From the NCBI GenBank assembly GCA_933228675.1, contig OW121742.1, positions 15,144,489 through 15,208,488 of the forward strand: 64,000 bases of DNA, in the 5' to 3' direction. The notes under the pieces are model-generated. The model was given only the letters and a program-made list of their open reading frames with translations. It had not been told where the DNA came from and searched no databases. Below are positions 11,000-22,056 of the stretch, piece after piece (position 1 is the stretch's first letter; every line of letters begins with the position of its first letter). Made by a program: the position numbers and the translations under genes. The stretch comes from Stomorhina lunata. Lineage: Eukaryota > Arthropoda > Insecta > Diptera > Rhiniidae.

Positions 11000-11731
11000 A
11001 TTTTGCAAATTTGCAATAAACGAAATATTTTTCTTGGCAACATGTTGCCAATGTTGGTAATTGTAGTAAAAAATAATGCCGTAACATAAAAAAAGTTTTC
11101 AACAAACTTGATTTTGTTTTTGATATTTTCCTTGGCAACATGTTTCTAGCAACATCCCCTTATATAGTAATCAGCAAAAACAGATATTTGTTTCGCAAAT
11201 GTCTGTAAATCATCAGGAGTGTTTGCGTCTTATATTTTTTTAATTAAATTTTAACTTAAACTTATAAGCAAAATACCCAAAATTTGACAGATTATGTTAA
11301 TTTTTTTTTCTAGGCTAGTATAGTTATTCCAGTAAAAAATAAATAAGAAATTTGTTTTTGAGAAGTAAATAAAAAAACGTTATTTTATTGAGTTACATCA
11401 TTTACTTGGCAACATGTAGCTAGCAACATTTTCTTGCATAGTTATCGGCAAAAATACATATTTGTTTCCAAAATTTTAATATAATGAGAAGTATTTTAAA
11501 GGTACCAAAATCTAAAAGGTTTTTTTTTGGCAACATGTTGCAGCAACATAGTTTTCTTATTAATTCATTTTCACTATTACCGCCGACATTAACATAGCGA
11601 AACGTTAAGCTTTTTCATTGTGAAAGTGTTAAACTTATAAGTGAATATACCCAAATCTGTCAGATAACGTTACATTTCTTCCTTGGCAACATGTTCCTAT
11701 CATTATTATTATTGTACTAGAAAAATAATGA
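11000..11731 (-). repeat. CAACATGTTG repeat cluster, minus orientation
   Basis: Reverse-complement version of the 7200-8300 cluster. CTTGGCAACATGTTGCCAAT (11033), CCTTGGCAACATGTTTCTAG (11130), TTGGCAACATGTAGCTAGCA (11406) and further motifs at 11527 and 11682 sit in the same order with AAAAATACATATTTGTTTCC-type flanks. It immediately precedes another 29-bp satellite array. Confidence 0.75.
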
Positions 11732-13565
11732 AAAATGTTTTTCCTATAAATAGTAATTTTTGAAAAATTTCCCATAAATAGTCAATTTTCGAAAAATTTC
11801 CTATAAATAGTCAATTTTCCAAAAATTTCCTATAAATAGTCAATTGAAAAAAAATTCCTATAAATAGTCAATTTTCGAAAAATTTCATATAAATAGTCAA
11901 TTTTCGAAAAATTTTCTATAAATTGTCAATTTTCTATAAATTTCCTATAAATAAAGAATTTCGAAAAATTTCCTAAAAATAATCAATTTTCGAAAAATTT
12001 CCTTTAAATAGTCATATTTTGAAAAATTTTCTATAAATAGTCAATTTAGAAAAATTTCCTATAAATAGTCAATTTTTAAAAAATTTCCTATACAAAGTAA
12101 ATTTTTGAAAATTTCCTATAAATAATGAATTTTCGAAAAATTTCCTAAAAATAATCAGTTTTCGAAAAATTTCCTTTAAATAGTCAATTTTTGAAAAATT
12201 TCCTATAAATAGTCAATTTTTGAAAAATTTCCTATAAATAGTCAATTTTCGAAAAGTTTCCTATAAATTTAATTTTCGAAAAATTTTCTATAAATAGTAA
12301 TTTTTCGAAAAAATTCCTATAAATAGTCATGTTTCAAGTTATTTCCTATAAATAGTCAATTTTCGAAAAATTTCCTATAAGTTTAATTTTCGAAAAATTT
12401 CCTATAAATAGTCAGTTTTTGAAAATTTTGCTATAAATAGTCAGTTTTAGAAAAATTTTCTTTCAATAGTCAATTTTTAAAAAATTTCTTATAAATAGTC
12501 AATTTTTGAAAAATTTCCTATAAATAGTCAATTTTTGAAAAATTTCCTATAAATAGTCAATTTTTGAAAAATTTCCTATAAATAGTCAATTTTTGAAAAA
12601 TTTCCTATAAATAGTCAATTTTTGAAAAATTCCTATAAATAATCAATTTTGAAAAATTTTCCATAAATAGTCAATTTTTGAAAAATTTCCTATAAATAAT
12701 CATTTTTGAAAAATTTCCTATAAAAAATGAATTTTCGAAAAATTTTTTAAAAATAATCAATTTTCAAAAAATTTCCTTTAAATAGTCAATTTGTTAAAAA
12801 TTTCCTATAAGTAGTAAATTTTTGAAAAATTTCCTATAAATAGTAAATTTTTGAAAAATTTTCTATAAATAGTCAATTTTAGAAAAATTTCCTATAAATA
12901 GTCAATTTTCGAAAAATTTCCTATAAATAGTCAATTTTAGAAAAATTTCCTATAAATAGTCAATTTCCGAAAAATTTCCTATAGATAGTCAATTTTTGAA
13001 AAATTTCCTATAAATAGTCAATTTTTGAAAAATATTTCTATAGTCAATTTTTGAAAAATTTCCTATAAATAGTCAATTTTTGAAAAATTTCCTATAAATA
13101 GTCAATTTTTGAAAAATTTCCTATAAATAATGAATTTTCGAAAAATTTTTTAAAAATAATCAATTTTCAAAAAATTTCCTTTAAATAGTCAATTTTTTGA
13201 AAAATTTCTTATAAATAGTCAATTTTTGAAAAATTTTCTTTAAATAGTCAATTTGTTAAAAATTTCCTATAAATAGTAAATTTTTGAAAAATTTCCTATA
13301 AATAGTAAATTTTTGAAAAATTTCCTATAAATAGTAAATTTTTGAAAAATTTCCTATAAATAGTAAATTTTTGAAAAATTTCCTATAAATAGTAAATTTT
13401 TGAAAAATTTCTTTTAAATAGTCAATTTTTGAAAAATTTCCTATAAATAGTCAATTTTTGAAAAATTTCCTATAAATGGTCAATTTTTAAAAAATTTCCT
13501 ATAAATAGTAAATTTTTGAAAAATTTCCTATAAATAGTCAGTTTTTGAAAAATTCCCTATAAATT
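11732..13565 (+). repeat. 29-bp satellite array, plus orientation, open at gap
   Basis: About 63 units of the same 29-bp family as 8320-9713, with TTTTTGAAAAA more frequent than TTTTCGAAAA toward the right. Runs of near-identical units (for example 12500-12620 and 13270-13400) indicate recent homogenisation. The array runs into the N gap, so its true length is unknown. Confidence 0.95.
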
Positions 13566-13765
13566 NNNNNNNNNNNNNNNNNNNNNNNNNNNNNNNNNNN
13601 NNNNNNNNNNNNNNNNNNNNNNNNNNNNNNNNNNNNNNNNNNNNNNNNNNNNNNNNNNNNNNNNNNNNNNNNNNNNNNNNNNNNNNNNNNNNNNNNNNNN
13701 NNNNNNNNNNNNNNNNNNNNNNNNNNNNNNNNNNNNNNNNNNNNNNNNNNNNNNNNNNNNNNNNN
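13566..13765. other. Assembly gap, 200 N
   Basis: Exactly 200 unresolved bases at the right edge of the satellite array. The round size suggests a placeholder, so neither the gap length nor the array length is reliable. Confidence 0.99.
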
Positions 13766-14387
13766 TTCATGTCTAATAGCCACAGATAGACAGACAGTCG
13801 GAGGGACAGACGAACACCTTAACAGCAAAACATTTCGCTTGTTTACTCCCCAAATGAGCCTGATGACGACTGACAAGAGCATGTGGTTTTTTGGATGTCC
13901 GTCCATGTGTAAGTTCCTGCTGCATTTCCAACATATGAAATTAAAAATGCGTTTTTATGGCAAGTCGTAATTTTCTGCATGTGGTCTTTATTGCGCGTTT
14001 GTACGGATATGAAGCGCCAAGAAAAAAAAAAACAAAGTACATACGGGATCGGGCATGGGTCTGGGAATATAATTTGGTTTTGTCATTATTAGACTCAGCA
14101 AAAAAACATCCAACTATACATTTGCTAAAGATCCCAGTCAGGCAGCAAACCAGGTTGCCAAACATAAAACAAAAAATTTTATTTCTGTTAGTTATGGGAT
14201 GGAAGAAGTTCTACATCGAAAATCATATTTTTTAACAGAGAAAGAGTGAAAGAGAGAGCGAGAGTGATTTGCGGTGGAATTTGGAAACATATAGAGCCCA
14301 TGACAAACATAAAATAGTTCTCTATAGAAGACGTGTAACCATATAAAAGGGAATAGAGTACAACAGATGCACTATGGGAAAAATGTA
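13766..14387. other. Unique noncoding DNA
   Basis: More balanced base composition than its neighbours. It includes a GACAGAC-type stretch at about 13787 and a purine-rich GAGAGAGCGAGAG tract near 14238-14267, which resembles GAGA-factor sites in flies. Overlapping 74- and 92-codon frames on opposite strands have no recognisable domain. Confidence 0.45.
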
Positions 14388-14764
14388 TGTTTATAGGAAA
14401 TTCTTACTCTTTGAAGGAAATATTTCAAAAATTTACTAAAAAATTTTTTTCGGAAATTGACTTTTTATAGTAAATTTTTCAAAAATTGACTATTTATAGG
14501 AAATTTTTCGAAAATTGACTATTTATAGGAAATTTTTTAAAAATTGACTATTTATAGGGAATAGAGTACAACAGATGCACTATGGGAAAAATGTATGTTT
14601 ATAGGAAATTCTTACTCTTTGAAGGAAATATTTCAAAAATTTACTAAAAAATTTTTTTCGGAAATTGACTTTTTATAGTAAATTTTTCAAAAATTGACTA
14701 TTTATAGGAAATTTTTCGAAAATTGACTATTTATAGGAAATTTTTTAAAAATTGACTATTTATA
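14349..14764 (+). repeat. 208-bp direct tandem duplication across an array edge
   Basis: GGGAATAGAGTACAACAGAT at 14349 recurs at 14557. The two ~208-bp halves (14349-14556 and 14557-14764) look identical or nearly so. Each joins about 40 bp of non-satellite DNA to several satellite units, so a segment spanning the array boundary was duplicated recently. Confidence 0.9.
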
Positions 14765-15790
14765 GGAAATTTTTCGAAAATTGACTATTTATAGGAAATT
14801 TTTCGAAAATTGACTATTTATAGGAAAATTTTAGAAAATTGACTATTTATAGGAAATTTTTCGAAAATTTTCTATTGATAGGAAATTTTTCGAAAATTGA
14901 CTATTTATAAGAAAATTTTTGGAAAATTTACTATTTTCGTAGGAAATTTTTGAAAAATTTACTATTTTTATAGGCAATTTTTTTGAAAATGTACTATTTT
15001 TATAGGAAATTTTTCGAAAATTTACTATTTTTATAGGAAATTTTTCGAAAATTTACTATTTTAATCGAAAATTTTTCGAAAATTATTGTTTTTATATGAA
15101 ATTTTTCGAAAATTTTACTGTTTTTATAGGAATTTTTTTTTTGAAAATTTACTATTTCTATAGGAAATTTTTCGAAAATTTACTATTTTTATAGAAAATT
15201 TTTCGAAAATTTATATTTTTATAGGCAATTTTTTTTGAAGATTTACTATTTTTATAGGAAATTTTTCGAAAATTTACTATTTTTATAGGAAATTTTTCGA
15301 AAATTTACTGTTTTTATATGAAATTTTTCGAAAATTTTTCTGTTTTTATAGGAATTTTTTTTTGGAAATTTACTATTTTTATATGAAATTTTTCGAAAAT
15401 TTACTATTTTTATAGAAAAATTTTAAATTTTTCGAAAATTTACTATGTTAATAAGAAATTTTTCGAATATTTACTACTTTTATAGGACATTTTTCGAAAA
15501 CTTACTACTTTTATAGGACATTTTTCGAAAATTTACTATTTTTATAGGACTTTTTTCAAAAATTTAGTATTTTTATAGGAAATTTTTCGAAAATTTACTA
15601 TTAATATAGGAAATCGTTCGAAAATTTACTATTTTTATAGGATATTATTTGAAAAATTATTGTTTTTATAGGAAATTTTTCGAAATTTTACTATTTTTAT
15701 AGGAAATTTTTCGAAAATTGACTATTTGTTGGCAAGTTTTCGAAAATGTTCTATTTATAGGAAATTGAAAATTGACTATATATAGAACAT
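14388..15790 (-). repeat. 29/31-bp satellite array, minus orientation
   Basis: On the plus strand the unit reads CTATTTATAGGAAATTTTTC then GAAAATTGA, the reverse complement of the arrays at 8.3 and 11.7 kb. From about 14930 the unit shifts to the 31-bp form with ATTTTTATAGG and TTTACT, so the 29- and 31-bp families are joined in one array. Confidence 0.93.
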
Positions 15791-16944
15791 TTCTATGTTT
15801 TAAACCCATTGTGCTGCCTTGTTCCTAAACCACGTTTGTATTTAGTACTTAAATAGGAACACTACGTTAGAGAATTGAAAACTGCATAAAATATAAATTT
15901 ACAAAAAACCGAATTGAAAAAAACACACACACTCGAATTAACCTGGTTGCGATGCAATGGCGCGATCTCTGTACCGGCTCGCAGCAACAACAAAAAAATG
16001 CGTGTTTAATGTCGGCAATTAATGTCATGTGGTGGGCGTAATGAGTATTTTCGTAACTAAGAGCTCACAAAATACAGAATTCAGACGAGAACAGAGCAGC
16101 GGAGACCCATGACAATATGATTTATGATGTTGAACGAACTAATGAAAAACTATTTTGCATAAAATATTCATTTCAATTTGCTAAAGAAGCGAAACATTCA
16201 AATAGACAAAAAAAAAACTACAAAAACACAAAAATTACACACAAACAATTAGAGTCAGGGGAAAATAGAATTAAAAAACTATTAAAGACAAAAATGTTTA
16301 AATTTTAGAAATGAAAACGAGTTAAATTAAAATGAAAAGAAGGGAAATATAAAGACAAGGGCAATTGCTTGTAGATCAAATCCACTAGAGTTTCTTAATA
16401 AAGCAATGACTTATATAGAAAGAATAATAACACAAAAGGACGTCAAAATGACACAGAAAACGCCGAGACACCCCAACTTTAGTTCAAAATTTCAGGATTT
16501 TTGCCAGTAGTAATACTGATACTTCAAAAGATATCTTTTACAGTTCTAATGTAGGTTTATACAAATTACAAGTACCCACAATTTTTCTACAAAGTGACTG
16601 TTAGCGTGTAATATAACCGCCACCGCATACTTTTACTATTAATATTTTGCGTATGTTCTCTCCGATAAAATCATGCAACATAAAATTATGGTACAAGTGC
16701 TACAGTTTTGGTCGTACGTGGTCTGTTTTTGAAAATCAAAAGAACAGTGGGACAAAAAGAGAAAAGTGAGAACAAAATATTGTGCTAATTCTGTAGAACT
16801 TTCGAATAAAATTCTTATCGTGTAACTCGATCGTGCTTTTGGAAGCATATCGTTATTACTTATACGAAAGTTCTAATTTATTCGAATTATGCCAAGAGTT
16901 CCAGATTTGAAGAACCGTATCCAAACCTTGTTTATATGGGTAAT
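15791..16944. other. Unique noncoding DNA
   Basis: No gene is recognised. The stretch 15930-16110 is relatively GC-rich and looks non-repetitive (GATGCAATGGCGCGATCTCT). It could be conserved noncoding DNA of a host locus, but nothing in the sequence proves this. Small ORFs at 16117-16308 and 16639-16848 lack domains. Confidence 0.4.
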
Positions 16945-17060
16945 TACCCAGCAAAACTTTGGTAATGGCAAGGACTCTGATATCTGGTTACCTTGTAACG
17001 ACTACAACATACCATCCGAATAAATAATAAGTTATTATAGAAGTACTGATTTTTAATTAA

Positions 17061-17112
17061 GATGGTAATTTAGACTGAATGGCCCCGGTTCAAATCCCAC
17101 CAAGGGCAACAA
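17061..17112 (+). repeat. tRNA-like B-box repeat, copy 1
   Basis: GATGGTAATTTAGACTGAAT followed by GGCCCCGGTTCAAATCCCAC. GGTTCAAATCC matches the pol III B-box. The same order (GGTAATTTAAACATAATGG then CCCAGGTTGAAATCCTAA) occurs at 44939-44985. Probably the 3' half of a tRNA-derived repeat. Confidence 0.55.
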
Positions 17113-17254
17113 TTTTTTTTAAGTTTTTTTTATTAAAAGAGTCTTTTTAAATGATTTTTGAATTTTAAGAATTTAAATATTATCTTCTGTAAAAAAAAAT
17201 GTAAAACTAACTCACGTTAATGAAAAAATACCATCATGAGTCAATTTTGATTAT

Positions 17255-17705
17255 GTAGGGGATGTTGAATACCCAACACGATTCTAATTGGTCTTAACTT
17301 GGTAAGCCCAACTTATCTGGGTCATCCTTCATCTCAACTGTGGACGCACACCTCCTTATGGTATCACCTGGGGAGCTAGTGTAACACCCATTAATATTGT
17401 GAGTTAACATGTTCCGAGAGTTGTCCCATCGATAAAAATGGGTTAGGATTACGGGCTAGTAACACTCTCTTAAAAAAAATACAATGAAGAGGATAAAATT
17501 AGAATTGAAATGTCCCACTACCTAATGTTAGAGGAGGCTGTCCGAAACTTCGATAGAAAGACCAAGTAGAGGAACATTTTTCAAAGCTTGGCCTATAAAA
17601 TTGGAGAATATTCGCACAAGATCGAAATCCATGGAATTCTAAAATATGCTCGGACTTTGACCTTAACAGGTTGTAATATTTAAGTAAGTAAGAGTCAATC
17701 TTATG
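17255..17705 (+). pseudogene. Internally deleted RTE-like LINE relic
   Basis: The right part (about 17517-17700) translates, with substitutions and stops, to the C-terminus of the element at 57.5 kb: KLR-type residues, WKDQVEE-like, then NWRI.AQDR..WNSKIC and FDLNRL. It ends in AAGTAAGTAAG, the same tail motif. Immediately upstream, ATGAAGAGGATAAAATTAGA resembles the start of an endonuclease ORF (MKRIKLE), preceded by a 17255-17480 segment that looks like a 5' UTR. The EN and RT domains are missing, so 5' and 3' ends appear fused. The 3' identity is firm; the 5' identity is inference. Confidence 0.65.
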
Positions 17706-17926
17706 TAAAAACTTATACAAAAAAGAAGATTTTAATTGTTTAAGTTTTAAAATAATTTTAAAAAAGTTTTAAAATAATTACAAAAAATCGTATAAAAATA
17801 TTTTTCCAAAAACTACAACAAAGCAAAAAAAAGCAGAGAAAAACAAAGTTATTTTCACATGATTTTGGATCTAAAAATAAAAATTGTTTATATTAATTAT
17901 AAGCTGCTAAGTTTTCAACATATGAA

Positions 17927-17992
17927 GTAGCTCAGTGGAAGAGTCTCTGCCTAGCAGTCGGAGGGTCTGGGTTCGAGCCCCCATGGGATCAT
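17927..17992 (+). pseudogene. Ala-tRNA-like sequence (AGC loop)
   Basis: TAGCTCAGTGGAAGAGT matches an A-box and D-arm, with GCTC pairing GAGT. The loop CTAGCAG puts AGC at the anticodon positions with T33 and A37. GGGTTCGAGCC matches the B-box and T-loop. The anticodon stem has one mismatch, the T-stem about three of five pairs, and the acceptor stem does not pair. It is therefore a tRNA pseudogene or SINE head, not a functional tRNA. Confidence 0.65.
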
Positions 17993-18225
17993 AAAAAAAT
18001 TTTGTATTTCGTTTAAAAATATATGTTTTTAATAAAACAACAACAAAAAAGTTGTTGCTGTTGTTGTTGTTGCTTTCAAATTGCTTACTTAAGTCATTAC
18101 TTTTCTGCAATTGGTAAGTACTTGCCTCCAATGACATCCCCATGTTAATGTAATGACTTAAACAGCGAATGAGTAAGTAGTCCGTGTTTAACTTATTATT
18201 TGGTAATGAAAAGTTTTACTGGGTA

Positions 18226-18970
18226 TATAGAAATTTTTGAAATTTCCTTTTAATTCCAAAACATTTGCCTTCGAAGACGTAATTTTACCCACTGTAAATG
18301 TTGCAGCCATAGTAGCAACATTTCAAATTTCCAACAACTTCAGCAGCAGCAACAACATTTAACTTAAGAATTACAAATTAATTTGAACATTAGTCTAAGT
18401 ATTTTATAGTTTTAGGATCTCAAGTAAAATGAAAAGATACATTTGCGGTAGCGTTTAAAATGATGAATTACATATTAGCCTGGAACATTGGCGGCACATT
18501 TAATGCCGGCATATTAACACGCATTAACGCACAAATACTGGCAAAAAGCCGCAGATAGACAGACATACTCATTTGCGCTTATGACATTAGGGTGACACTT
18601 ACCTAGCAATAGGAAAAATTTTCTATTTGGTTTGAGTTAATACAAAACTAAGAACAAAACAAAGAACAGTGGTCAACAAGAGAAATTTCTTTGAAGTCTA
18701 AATATTTAATTTCGATGTATTATGGCCCCCTAAGAACAAAAACACCCAAAATTTAAAATTCTATGGATACCTACATTTTTTTAATTTTTTTTTTTTCTAA
18801 AATTACAGATTTTCACAGAGGTCGTTCCACTGATTTTATCATATCTTAAGATTAGCTTATCTAAATTCGTTGAAAGAAACACCGGCGGATTCACAACAAA
18901 ATATCCTTAAAACTTTGATAAGACGATTTTTTCATATGGTTTTTCACATAAAAATGTAAAAAAATGTTGC
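18226..18970. other. Unique noncoding DNA
   Basis: No gene. It contains a CAGCAGCAGCAACAACA tract near 18340 and a less AT-rich segment at 18480-18600 (CATTGGCGGCACATTTAATG) with no repeat partner in the window. Confidence 0.4.
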
Positions 18971-20872
18971 TTAAAATTTTACTGAAGAAAAATTTTGATC
19001 AAAATTTTACTAAAGAAAAATTTTGATCAAAATTTTACTAAAGAAAAATGTTGATATCTTTCGAAAGAAAAATTTTGATCAAAATTTTGATCAAAATTTT
19101 ACTAAAGAAAAATTTTGATCAAAATTTTACTAAAGAAAAATTTTGAGCAAAATTTTACTAAAGAAAAATTTTGATCGAAAATTTACTAAAGAAAAATTTT
19201 GAGCAAAATTTAACTAAAGAAAAATTTTGAGCAAAATTTGACTAAAGAAAAATTTTGACCAAAATTTGACTAAAGAAAAATTTTGACCAAAATTTTACTA
19301 AGAAAATGTTTTGAGCAAAATTTTACTAAAGAAAAATTTTGAGCAAAATTTTACTAAAGAAAAGTTTTGAGCAAAATTTTACTAAAGAAAAATTTTGAGC
19401 AAAATTTTACTAAAGAAAAATTTTGAGCAAAATTTTGCTAAAGAAAAATTTTGAGCAAAATTTTACTAAAGAAAAGTTTTGAGCAAAATTTTACTAAAGA
19501 AAAATTTTGAGCAAAATTTTACTAAAGAAAAATTTTGAGCAAAATTTTACTAAAGAAAAATTTTGAGCAAAATTTTACTAAAGAAAAATTTTGAGCAAAA
19601 TTTTGCTAAAGAAAAATTTTGAGCAAAATTTTACTAAAGAAACATTTTGAGCAAAATTTTAATAAATAAAAATTTTGAGCAAAATTTTACTAAAGAAAAA
19701 TTTTGAGCAAAATTTTACTAAAGAAAAATTTTGATCAAAATTTTACGAAAGAAAAATTTTGATCAAAATTTTACTAAAGAAAAATTTTGATCAAAATTTT
19801 ACTAAAGAAAAATTTTGATCAAAATTTTACTAGAGACAAATTTTGATCAAAATTTTACTAAAGAAAAATTTTGATCAAAATTTTACTAGAGACAAATTTT
19901 GATCAAAATTTTACTAAAGAAAAATTTTGATCAAAATTTTACTAGAGAAAAATTTTGATCAAAATTTTACTAAAGAAAAATTTTGAGCAAAATTTAACTA
20001 AAGAAAAATTTTGACCAAAATTTGACTAAAGAAAAATTTTGATCAAAATTTGACTAAAGAAAAATTTTGATCAAAATTTGACTAAAGAAAAATTTTGATC
20101 AAAATTTTACTAAAGAAAAATTTTGATCAAAATTTTACTAAAGAAAAATTTTGATCAAAATTTTACTAAAGAAAAATTTTGATCAAAATTTTACTAAAGA
20201 AAAATTTTGATCAAAATTTTACTAAAGAAAAATTTTGATCAAAATTTTACTAAAGAAAAATTTTGATCAAAATTTTACTAAAGAAAAATTTTGATCAAAA
20301 TTTTACTAAAGAAAAATTTTGATCAAAATTTTACTAAAGAAAAATTTTGATCAAAATTTTACTAAAGAAAAATTTTGATCAAAATTTTACTAAAGAAAAA
20401 TTTTGATCAAAATTTTACTAAAGAAAAATTTTGATCAAAATTTTACTAAAGAAAAATTTTGATCAAAATTTTACTAAAGAAAAATTTTGATCAAAATTTT
20501 ACTAAAGAAAAATTTTGATCAAAATTTTACTAAAGAAAAATTTTGATCAAAATTTTACTAAAGAAAATATTGATCAAAATTTTACTAAAGAAAAATTTTG
20601 ATTAAAATTTTACTAAAGAAAAATTTTGATCAAAATTTTACTAAAGAAAAATTTTGATCAAAATTTTACTAAAGAAAAATTTTGATCAAAATTTTACTAA
20701 AGAAAAATTTTGATCAAAATTTTACTAAAGAAAAATTTTGATCAAAATTTTACTAAAGAAAAATGTTGAGCAAAATTTTATTAAAGAAAAATGTTGAGCA
20801 AAATTTTACTAAAGAAAAATTTTGACCCAAATTTTACTTAAGAAAAATTTTGATTTAAATTTTACTAGATAA
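18971..20872 (+). repeat. 28-bp satellite array, GATCAAAATTTT type
   Basis: About 67 units of 28 bp: TTTTACTAAAGAAAAATTTT then GATCAAAA. A GAGC sub-type dominates about 19140-19740 and the GATC sub-type elsewhere. From about 20095 to 20565 roughly 16 consecutive units are identical by eye. Each unit boundary makes a 12-bp inverted pair (GATCAAAATTTT with AAAATTTTGATC) around ACTAAAGA. Confidence 0.97.
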
Positions 20873-22056
20873 ATAATAGGTTCCACCCTAATATTACATA
20901 CCAACATTTGGACCATTAACTGGGAGTAATATGTAGATGAAATGAAAATGTTCTCTATTTAGTTGTTTTAACTTGTTTTAATTCATATGTTTAAAGTAAA
21001 ATTTTATTTGTATATGTGTATTGTTGTAGGTTTTAATGTATTAGTGGGTAAGTCCGTCCGTCCCTCTCTCCTTCTGTCTATCTTTCCTGGTATCCGTTTG
21101 TTGGTAGGGTGATGTCTGCATTCTGTTTTTTTTTTGCTTTTTTGTTTCCTTTTTGACAGCAACAGCTGCTACTAATAATTGCTTTTGCAACTGCAATAAT
21201 ATGAGCAAAAAAGAAAAATATATAAAGATAAAACAACATCAGCATTAAGCAACATTTGAAATAACACACAGCAGCAGCAACAACATTAGCACCAATCTCA
21301 TGAAAAATTGTTGCTAGAAAAAACTATTACATTTAATTTAAACTAGTTTAAATCTAGAGGTTTGAAGGTAAATTAAAATTTTAAGAAAATTAAGGCTGGA
21401 TTTAAAATTGTTAGACTTATAAAAACCAGGACAACATCTCATATATAATATGAGTTACCGATATCTTTTAGATCATGATTATTGCAGGCAGATTTATATG
21501 GATGCATAATATATGCATATGTAAATATGTAATTTATTTATTTGGCTTTTATTTAACATTTAGCTCTTTAGAGTCTATAATCCAAATTTTCAAAATTTTC
21601 AATACATTCATACAAATATATACATATGTATATTTCTTAGATGTGAGATGTCTCATATGGTCGACCTTCTTCCCTATTTCAATAAACTTCAAAAATGTAA
21701 TTTTCAACATACTCTTTCCTCTTAATGCCATCTATCCATCAAATTGTGCTTTTTATTTGAGGCGAGGATAACCCCCAATATCAATGGAAAAAACAAATTT
21801 TATGTCATTTTAAATCAAATAATTTTAAATAATAAATAAATAATTTCATGTCAAAAAAATTTAAGAAAATAAAATAATGCTTAAAATATGTTTTATTAAA
21901 ACATAACTAATTAGTCAAAAGTTCACATTAAGTGAAAAATGTGATTTATTTGATTAAGAATGTCAAATGTTAATTTTGATTCAAAATTTCAATGAAAGAA
22001 GGAAAAAAGCAACATTTTTTGTGAGTGTTGCCAAGGTGTAAAAGTATCTTAAGAAT
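20873..22056. other. Noncoding DNA between satellites
   Basis: No gene is supported. Contents include a CCGTCCGTCCCTCTCTCC tract near 21055, a CAGCAGCAGCAACAACATT tract near 21271, and TATATACATATGTATAT near 21620. A 98-codon frame (21475-21771) is hydrophobic and AT-driven, has no domain and is overlapped by an antisense frame. Confidence 0.45.

Larger units (their letters stand above)
16947..18223. mobile_element. TA-flanked inverted-repeat element with nested insertions
   Basis: The left end CCCAGCAAAACTTTGGTAAT and the right end (reverse complement CCCAGTAAAACTTTTCATTA) form inverted repeats of about 14 bp with one mismatch. TA lies on each side (16945-16946 and 18224-18225), as expected for a TA target duplication. 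The ~1.28-kb interior has no transposase. It holds a B-box-like segment, a LINE relic (17255-17700) and an Ala-tRNA-like segment (17927-17992). The call rests on the ends and the TA flanks only. Confidence 0.55.

Noticed and set aside
8320..13565. CRISPR-like regular repeats
   Set aside because: Units are contiguous without unique spacers, and the sequence is eukaryotic satellite.
13528..13906. 80- and 122-codon frames across the N gap
   Set aside because: Most residues are unknown and the ends are satellite or unique noncoding DNA.
17927..17992. Functional alanine tRNA gene
   Set aside because: The acceptor stem does not pair, the T-stem is mostly unpaired and the anticodon stem has a mismatch; classed as tRNA-like.
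21475..21771. 98-codon hydrophobic frame, membrane-protein-like
   Set aside because: Phe/Ile/Tyr content follows from AT-rich composition; an overlapping antisense frame exists and there is no recognisable family.
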